64,000 nt of DNA from JALOLV01 sp046295175 (lineage in GTDB: Bacteria; Bacteroidota; Bacteroidia; Cytophagales; Spirosomataceae), in contig JBKBNY010000015.1 in NCBI GenBank assembly GCA_046295175.1, forward strand, positions 47,689 through 111,688. The letters are read 5' to 3'. Within the stretch, counting starts at the first letter, position 1. Every line of letters begins with the position of its first letter. Positions 59,017-64,000 of the stretch are shown piece after piece. The position numbers and the translations under genes are program-made. The notes beneath the pieces were generated by a model. The model worked only from the letters and a program-made list of their open reading frames with translations, was not told the DNA's origin and searched no databases.

Positions 59017-59595
59017 TTACGGCAGAGAGATTTTTCTACTGACAAATCTATTGCCTTCGATATAAAACCTGTAATGATGTTCTAATCCTTTTGTGATTCC
59101 GATTCTCGACGAACTCCGGATTGCAATATCAGGATTCGTCTTTTCTAAACAATGAATTTTACCAATAAGCTCAATACCATCATCTTCTCGCCCCAGACCC
59201 ATCGCTTTTACCAATTTACCTGGCCCGCTGCATAAATTCAGAACCTTCTCAGTATTTCTTCGTTTTTGCATCAATTCGATACCCTCTATTGGTTCCAAGG
59301 CCCTAATCAAGACCGCCTCTCCGATTCCTTCTTGATTGCTCACGATATTGAAGCAATCGTACATTCCATAAATCAAATAAACGTATGCAGTACCGGCACG
59401 ACCAAACATCGCCTGATTTCGAGCCGTTTTACCTCGGTACGAATGACTCGCGGGGTCGTTCTCTAAATAGGCTTCGGTTTCTACAATTATGCCAGAAGTA
59501 GTACCTTCGGGATGTTGATGCACAAGCGTACAACCAAGAAGTTGCTGTGCCAGCGTAAGGGTATCTTTTGACTGATAGAATTCTAACGGGAGCAT
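59017..59595 (-). CDS. 3-methyladenine DNA glycosylase (MPG/AAG family)
   Basis: The ATG at 59595 gives 192 residues (MLPLEFYQSKDTLTLAQQLL), normal for the family; an upstream in-frame TTG at 59637 would add 14. The MPG signature is complete: IVETEAYLENDPASHSYRGK with the catalytic Glu, then TARNQAMFGRAGTAYVYLIY and MYDCFNIV and LCSGPGKLVKAMG. The enzyme removes alkylated and deaminated purines. It is cytoplasmic; the gene is convergent with the SPFH gene and shares a hairpin at its stop. Confidence 0.9.
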   Translation of the reverse strand: MLPLEFYQSKDTLTLAQQLLGCTLVHQHPEGTTSGIIVETEAYLENDPASHSYRGKTARNQAMFGRAGTAYVYLIYGMYDCFNIVSNQEGIGEAVLIRALEPIEGIELMQKRRNTEKVLNLCSGPGKLVKAMGLGREDDGIELIGKIHCLEKTNPDIAIRSSSRIGITKGLEHHYRFYIEGNRFVSRKISLP

Positions 59596-59661
59596 TGGTG
59601 GTTTAAGGTTTAGAGTTTCATGCTTTTGTGAGGCCAATGCACGAAACCCAAAACTTCAAAT

Positions 59662-60546
59662 TTAAACAACATTTAGAGTTTGTTCTTTGATTTTCTCTAA
59701 TTCATCTTTCATCTGAACCACTAAACGCTGAATAATCGCATCGTTTGCTTTAGACCCAAGCGTATTTACTTCACGGCCAATCTCTTGAGCAATAAAATTA
59801 AGTTTTTTGCCATTCGATGCCGTTTTCAATTCTTTAACAAAATAATCAAGGTGATTTTTTAAACGAGCTTTTTCCTCCGAAATATCAAATTTTTCGATGT
59901 AGTAAATCAATTCTTGCTCGAAACGATTGCGGTCAAAGTTTTCATTCTGAAACCAATCCGAAACCGCTTTTTCGATGCGTTCACGCACAATCGGAATCCG
60001 TTTTGGCTCTTGTTCGCTAATCTCAACGAGCAGATTTCCGATGTTCTCGATATATTCTCTAAACTTCGCTTCGGTTGCTTTACCTTCTTGTTTTCTGAAA
60101 TCTTTGCACTTAGTTATTGCCTCGGCAATCGTCTGCTGAATCAATTTCCATTCTTCTTCGGCCTCGTTTTCGCTCAATGCATCCGTATTATAAGCATTTG
60201 GCATCATGGTAGCCATCCGAAGCGTTTCGGTTGGCGAAGCCTCAAAGCCTAATTCTTGTGCAGTGGCCATCAAGTCTTTAAAATAAGCCTTCACAATCGG
60301 GCGATTAATCGCCGTCGAAGCCGCAGATTCGTCTTTTGGCGTAATATTCAGGTTGAATTCTACTTTACCCCTTTCGAGTTCTTGGGTAAGTAAATTACGG
60401 ATTTCGACTTCTTTATCGGAATAGCTGCGTGGCATTCGACAATAAATGTCCAGAAATTTTGAATTCAGCGATTTTATCTCTACTCGTACCGAAACTTTTT
60501 GGTTCTCGACCATCGCCGACCCAAAACCAGTCATAGATTGCAACAT
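59662..60546 (-). CDS. yicC: YicC/YloC-family endoribonuclease
   Basis: This 294-residue YicC-family protein has the start MLQSMTGFGSA, VEIKSLNSKFLDIYCRMP, the conserved RELERGKVEFNLNI-type region (LTQELERGKVEFNLN), a long helical middle, and the C-terminal block NFIAQEIGREVNTLGSKAND with GREVNTLGSK. YicC proteins are endoribonucleases linked to RNA turnover. Usual length. The next gene is divergent over a 99-nt gap with a -7-like element on the plus strand. Confidence 0.93.
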   Translation of the reverse strand: MLQSMTGFGSAMVENQKVSVRVEIKSLNSKFLDIYCRMPRSYSDKEVEIRNLLTQELERGKVEFNLNITPKDESAASTAINRPIVKAYFKDLMATAQELGFEASPTETLRMATMMPNAYNTDALSENEAEEEWKLIQQTIAEAITKCKDFRKQEGKATEAKFREYIENIGNLLVEISEQEPKRIPIVRERIEKAVSDWFQNENFDRNRFEQELIYYIEKFDISEEKARLKNHLDYFVKELKTASNGKKLNFIAQEIGREVNTLGSKANDAIIQRLVVQMKDELEKIKEQTLNVV

Positions 60547-60574
60547 ACAGTGCTGTGAAAATTATGGTTTGATA

Positions 60575-60582
60575 TAATTTTG
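60575..60582 (+). promoter_or_regulatory. Possible -7 element of the alpha/beta hydrolase gene
   Basis: TAATTTTG (60575-60582) fits TAnnTTTG and would start transcription near 60589, leaving a leader of about 57 nt before ATG 60646. No -33 box at the right distance. Confidence 0.3.
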
Positions 60583-60645
60583 TAAATTTAATGATTCAAA
60601 CGAGAACTTGCATATACTTTACTTAAAATAGCCTAAATAATAAAA

Positions 60646-61494
60646 ATGAGCCAGACTTTTCTGACATTATACAAGGGTAATGACCCAGTAGTAATCGAAA
60701 AATATTCAGAATTCAGAAATATTCCTATCAAGAAGCGTACGTTTCGGGCCAAAGAGTGGTTTTATTTTGATAGCCAAAGTGGAACTGAAACCATTTTATT
60801 TTTACACGGAATGGCTGGAGCTTATGATTTTTGGTGGCAGCAATATTTTGAATTTAAGGATAATTACCGTCTGATAATTCCGACTTATCCGGCTGTTGAT
60901 AATCTCGAAGAAGTTGGATTAGCCTTGATGGATATTCTGAATCATGAGAAAATCGGTAAAGTCCATGTAATTGGTAGCTCGATGGGAGGGTACTTTGCCC
61001 AATATTTGTTGACCCATTTTTATAACAGAATTGAAAAAATTGTTTTTGGTAATACTTTTCCACCTGAGCATAGCTTCCGAAAAAAATACCAGTGGTTATT
61101 GCCCTTTTCTACACTGATTTCGGAGAAAAGACTACTGAAAACTATCCGTAATCGATTGGATAAACCATTTAAAGAGGCCGATTATCATCCGATTGTGATG
61201 GCTCATTTGCTCGAAAATACTTATGGAAGTATGTCGAAGCAGCAATTTATTGCTCGGTATAAATGTATAATTGAGAGGTTTGAACCACGAACAATAGAAG
61301 AAATAGAGAATCCAATTCTGATTTTTGAATCTGATAACGACAATGTGGTCAATCAATTTGAAGATTTAAGAACTCGACTCAAACAAACTTATCCGATTGC
61401 AAAAGTACATACTTTCGAGAAGAAAGGGCATTTTCCGTACCTGAATGCTACTGCCGAATATAACGAAAGGCTGAGACGATTTTTGGAGGCGTGA
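60646..61494 (+). CDS. Alpha/beta-hydrolase fold protein
   Basis: This 282-residue hydrolase has the oxyanion-hole motif FLHGMAGAYDFWWQ (about residue 47), nucleophile elbow GSSMGG (Ser 112), an acid in FESDNDNVV (about residue 228) and the terminal His in KKGHFPYLNA. No signal peptide. The substrate (ester, epoxide or acyl group) cannot be told. It is single and divergent from yicC; a foldback follows its stop. Confidence 0.88.
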   Translation: MSQTFLTLYKGNDPVVIEKYSEFRNIPIKKRTFRAKEWFYFDSQSGTETILFLHGMAGAYDFWWQQYFEFKDNYRLIIPTYPAVDNLEEVGLALMDILNHEKIGKVHVIGSSMGGYFAQYLLTHFYNRIEKIVFGNTFPPEHSFRKKYQWLLPFSTLISEKRLLKTIRNRLDKPFKEADYHPIVMAHLLENTYGSMSKQQFIARYKCIIERFEPRTIEEIENPILIFESDNDNVVNQFEDLRTRLKQTYPIAKVHTFEKKGHFPYLNATAEYNERLRRFLEA

Positions 61495-61499
61495 TTTCT

Positions 61500-61520
61500 G
61501 AACGACTTGAAAAGTCGTTC
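61500..61520. repeat. Palindrome at the end of the alpha/beta hydrolase gene
   Basis: GAACGACTT (61500-61508) and AAGTCGTTC (61512-61520) pair perfectly around GAA. Neither strand has a following T-run, so it is REP-like rather than a terminator. Confidence 0.6.
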
Positions 61521-61523
61521 TAC

Positions 61524-61558
61524 AAAAAAATTAGCCCCAGCCAAAGGCCGAGGCTAAT
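61524..61558 (-). terminator. Terminator of the LysM protein gene
   Basis: On the minus strand, ATTAGCCTCGGCC pairs imperfectly with GGCTGGGGCTAAT around TTT and is followed by seven T. The stop of the LysM protein gene (61581) is about 20 nt upstream. Confidence 0.8.
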
Positions 61559-61580
61559 CGAGCTATTGAGTGAATCTATA

Positions 61581-63497
61581 CTATTTACTTTTTTTGACTT
61601 TAAGGCGGTCTCCAATCTCAATGATGTTGCTCTTCAATCCATTCAACCTCTTTATCGCATCAACCTCCACATTGTAAATTACTGATAATCTGTACAATGT
61701 CTCGCCTTCTTTTACTGTGTGATACAAGTACCGTGCCGATTTTGAATCTGACTTTTCTTCGTCATTTGTTTCATTATCTTCGGTTTCTTGCTTCTTATTT
61801 TTACTATCTTTCTTACTAACGTTACTTATAACTTCCTTATTATCAACATTATTCTGCGAATTTAAGTTCTTTTCTGGACTTTTCCCAATTTCATGCGACA
61901 AAGGTAGAGAATTTACGTCTAATTCCTTTGGTAAAGACGATGAAGTATTTGCTGGCTTTTTGCTCGAATTATCGGGTTTCTTTCCGATTTCGTGCGATAA
62001 TGGCAACGAATTTACATCAATCTCTTTTGGTAATGTGGCAGTTGGTTCATCTACAGAGATAGTTTTTTCAACTGACTTATTTTTTACCTCATTATTAACT
62101 ATTTCAGGCTGTTTTGGTTCAGAATTTTGATTGGTATTTTCAACCAATTCTTCAATTTCTTTCAACTCGCTCGGCGACTGTATGTACTCAATCGGCTTAT
62201 TTTTAGATCGTGCATTTTGCATATAAATGACACGTCCTCGTTGCAAACGTTGCACTTTATCCATTCGGTTGTATGTAAGTAGGTCGTTGACACCAACACC
62301 ATACATTTGAGCAATATCCCAAAGGGTTTCGCCTTCGCGTACAACATGAAAAGGAACACTCGCTTTTGAGTTTTTCTTTTCGAGATAATAAACCTGACCG
62401 ATTTTTAGAATATCGGTTTCTTTCATTTCGTTGAATTCAAGAAACTTACCAATCGAAATGTCTGCTTTGTATGCCAATTCAATCGGACTATCGCACATAT
62501 CGGCAATTATTCCTGCTTTTCCATTGATTTCGTAGAATGTTCCACCACGATTTTTGGCAAACGATGGATTACGTTTTAGAACCGGAAATCCTAAATCTTT
62601 GATTGGTAAACCCGATTTTTGGGTCAATTCTGCCAAATTTCTAACATCGTTATATCTTTCGGCAGGAACAACAACCAAAACATTGCAATCCGAATCAGGA
62701 ACTTTGTCGACTTTCAACCACGAATTATAAGAACTTAATGTACTTGGCTCAACTTTTAGTTCGGTCGAGATTTTGTTCAGAGTTTTGTTTTTACTGTACG
62801 GATATTCATAAACGATTTTCTGAACACTCGGACGGTAATTTGAAAATTCTCTTTCGAGAGCAATCTTATACGCCAAAAACTGTAATACAGACGAATACGC
62901 AGCTCCATCCAACTGAATGTATTGATTACTGCCCCATTTCTTATTGATTTCGAGTAAATTCAATACTTTTTTATCAGCAATGTGCGAAAAAAGCGTACTT
63001 CCCCAATTTTTATAAAGAACATAATTTCGTTTTAGACAAACAACAGCCCCTTTTGTAGCTGCCATGATGTGCTTACGTTCGTCGAGTTGGCCATTCATCA
63101 CCAAATCTACATCTTTGGCTTTTACCTCATCCATGCACCACAAAATATCCGAATCAAGCTCCGAAGTGTTTTCTATCGAGGTTTGAAGCTTGTTGTAAAG
63201 CATCAAATACTTAAAATCATTGGGTACTTGTCCGTCTTTGAGGGTTGGCTCAACAATTGGCAAATAAAGCATAAGCTTCTCTAAGTAAGCCTGAGTAGCT
63301 GCTTTATTGGCTTGCAGAGCATTTACGTGGTTCTGAACAATGTACCTCGTAATATCATTGAGTTGAAAAGTAACATCTGCAAATTTTACTTCATAGGGTA
63401 CTGGCGAACTTGCAGGAGAATCCGCAAAGCCTTTACCCACACTTACCAAAAAGCTGGATATTAATATAAAAGTTATCTTGAAAGTTCGTAAATTCAT
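61581..63497 (-). CDS. MltD-like LysM protein, probably without transglycosylase activity
   Basis: The ATG at 63497 (MNLRTFKITFILISSFLVSV) gives 638 residues with a signal peptide; an upstream GTG adds eight. Residues about 75-220 resemble the MltD GH23 fold (YLPIVEPTLKDGQVPNDFKY), but the segment that carries the catalytic Glu in MltD reads LMLYNKLQTSIEN and the usual GLWQFM is replaced by DILWCM, so activity is unlikely. Three LysM-type motifs follow: near 260 (degenerate), at about 382-430 (FHVVREGETLWDIAQMYGVG) and at the C-terminus (HTVKEGETLYRLSVIYNVEV). A duplicated linker unit (LPKEIDVNSLPLSHEIGK and LPKELDVNSLPLSHEIGK) lies between. Likely a wall-binding scaffold. Confidence 0.82.
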   Translation of the reverse strand: MNLRTFKITFILISSFLVSVGKGFADSPASSPVPYEVKFADVTFQLNDITRYIVQNHVNALQANKAATQAYLEKLMLYLPIVEPTLKDGQVPNDFKYLMLYNKLQTSIENTSELDSDILWCMDEVKAKDVDLVMNGQLDERKHIMAATKGAVVCLKRNYVLYKNWGSTLFSHIADKKVLNLLEINKKWGSNQYIQLDGAAYSSVLQFLAYKIALEREFSNYRPSVQKIVYEYPYSKNKTLNKISTELKVEPSTLSSYNSWLKVDKVPDSDCNVLVVVPAERYNDVRNLAELTQKSGLPIKDLGFPVLKRNPSFAKNRGGTFYEINGKAGIIADMCDSPIELAYKADISIGKFLEFNEMKETDILKIGQVYYLEKKNSKASVPFHVVREGETLWDIAQMYGVGVNDLLTYNRMDKVQRLQRGRVIYMQNARSKNKPIEYIQSPSELKEIEELVENTNQNSEPKQPEIVNNEVKNKSVEKTISVDEPTATLPKEIDVNSLPLSHEIGKKPDNSSKKPANTSSSLPKELDVNSLPLSHEIGKSPEKNLNSQNNVDNKEVISNVSKKDSKNKKQETEDNETNDEEKSDSKSARYLYHTVKEGETLYRLSVIYNVEVDAIKRLNGLKSNIIEIGDRLKVKKSK

Positions 63498-63521
63498 GAC
63501 GCTTCTCAAGCAAGGAATCAC

Positions 63522-63887
63522 TCATTTCCTCAACTTTTCGATGTTTACTTTTTGAGTATATTTGATTTCTCTTGAAATCGAATGCTAATTTAATTTACTG
63601 AATTTATATTTCCAAATAAAATATTTATAATTTTTATATTTTCGATATTTATAAAAATAATTATATTTTCAAAAATAAATGAAATTTAATTATTTTCTGT
63701 GATTTATTGAAATATACTCTAAATAGCGAAGCGAAATAGAAAGGATGTATTGACTAAAGATTAAGCTTTGAATTTTTTGTTCTCTTGTTTTTTTGTAAAC
63801 TACAATTGCCCCCCATTTTTATTCAAAACCGTTTAATAAATAATTTGCAGGATTAGCACCAATGTCTCATTTTATGTTAGAACTTGT
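63522..63887. other. Very AT-rich intergenic region next to an IS end
   Basis: A 366-nt stretch without coding sequence. 63590-63720 is extremely AT-rich. The right part leads into the 3' end of the IS5-type transposase; the IS terminal inverted repeat is probably within 63860-63890 but cannot be fixed without the other end. No clear promoter. Confidence 0.5.
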
Positions 63888-64000
63888 TTAGGATTTTGTA
63901 TTTATGTTTATTTTTCTTAGAAAACAGACTGCAAAAGCGATAAAATTAAACGCGACCCAATTTTCCGCCTTAGTTTCATATCGAATCAAAAGTGCTTTAA
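63888..64000 (-). mobile_element. 3' end of an IS5-type transposase gene
   Basis: On the minus strand the frame reads KALLIRYETKAENWVAFNFI and then AFAVCFLRKININTKS, stopping at 63888-63890. The RYE.KAENW..F motif and following hydrophobic helix with LRK are typical of the C-terminus of IS5-family DDE transposases. Only about 37 codons are in the window; the rest, and the left or right end of the element, lies outside. Confidence 0.75.

Noticed and set aside
61491..61685. Plus-strand frame of 64 codons after the alpha/beta hydrolase
   Set aside because: It overlaps two hairpins and the 3' end of the LysM gene in antisense; no family likeness.

Overview
The window looks like chromosomal DNA of an AT-rich member of the Bacteroidota, most likely Cytophagales (an Emticicia/Arcicella-like genus; the genus is inference). 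The grounds are Bacteroidota-type promoters (TTTG, about 20 nt, TAnnTTTG), TonB-dependent receptors with CarboxypepD_reg-like N-termini, a DUF5686 protein, a propeller/Y_Y_Y histidine kinase, NamZ, several twin-arginine signals of the form RRxFI, and few Shine-Dalgarno sequences. No tRNA, rRNA or CRISPR array was recognised.

Region 1 (1-19.3 kb): a TonB-dependent receptor cut by the window start (minus strand), then a long plus-strand block: tldD1-tldE1, a secreted repeat protein, a small membrane protein (minus), tldD2-tldE2, DUF4159, a MoxR AAA+ ATPase, a DUF58 VWA-like protein and three membrane proteins, one with a His/Asp-rich insert. Both TldD proteins carry Tat signals and their TldE partners do not. 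I regard this as the most interesting block: it looks like a duplicated, probably exported TldD/TldE peptidase tied to a MoxR/VWA chaperone module. A Uma2-family gene with its own promoter follows.

Region 2 (19.3-28.8 kb): a cobalamin-riboswitch-controlled BtuB-like receptor and YncE-like lipoprotein, an isolated IS630-type HTH gene, a propeller histidine kinase plus NarL-type regulator, and a YgiD-type dioxygenase.

Region 3 (28.8-36 kb): a decayed Uma2 pseudogene, a Tat-dependent Gfo/Idh/MocA oxidoreductase, a NamZ-type muramidase, then an envelope-stress group (PspA, two TerD proteins, MscS channel, Hsp20-like protein).

Region 4 (36-46.3 kb): TonB, a secreted unknown protein, carboxynorspermidine synthase, an orphan ParA, dipeptidyl peptidase IV, a DivIVA-HhH fusion, FolB, DapA and a plug-only lipoprotein.

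Region 5 (46.3-64 kb): an MG2/plug-like secreted protein with a HELGH lipoprotein, a GNAT enzyme, DUF5686, a Tat-dependent sugar isomerase, a GxxExxY protein beside direct repeats, a DUF1549/DUF1553 cytochrome protein, an HTH-only LysR, an SPFH lipoprotein, 3-methyladenine glycosylase, YicC, an alpha/beta hydrolase, a probably inactive MltD-like LysM protein, and the 3' end of an IS5-type transposase at the right edge.

Imperfect palindromes of varied sequence recur between genes, some acting as terminators and others resembling REP elements.
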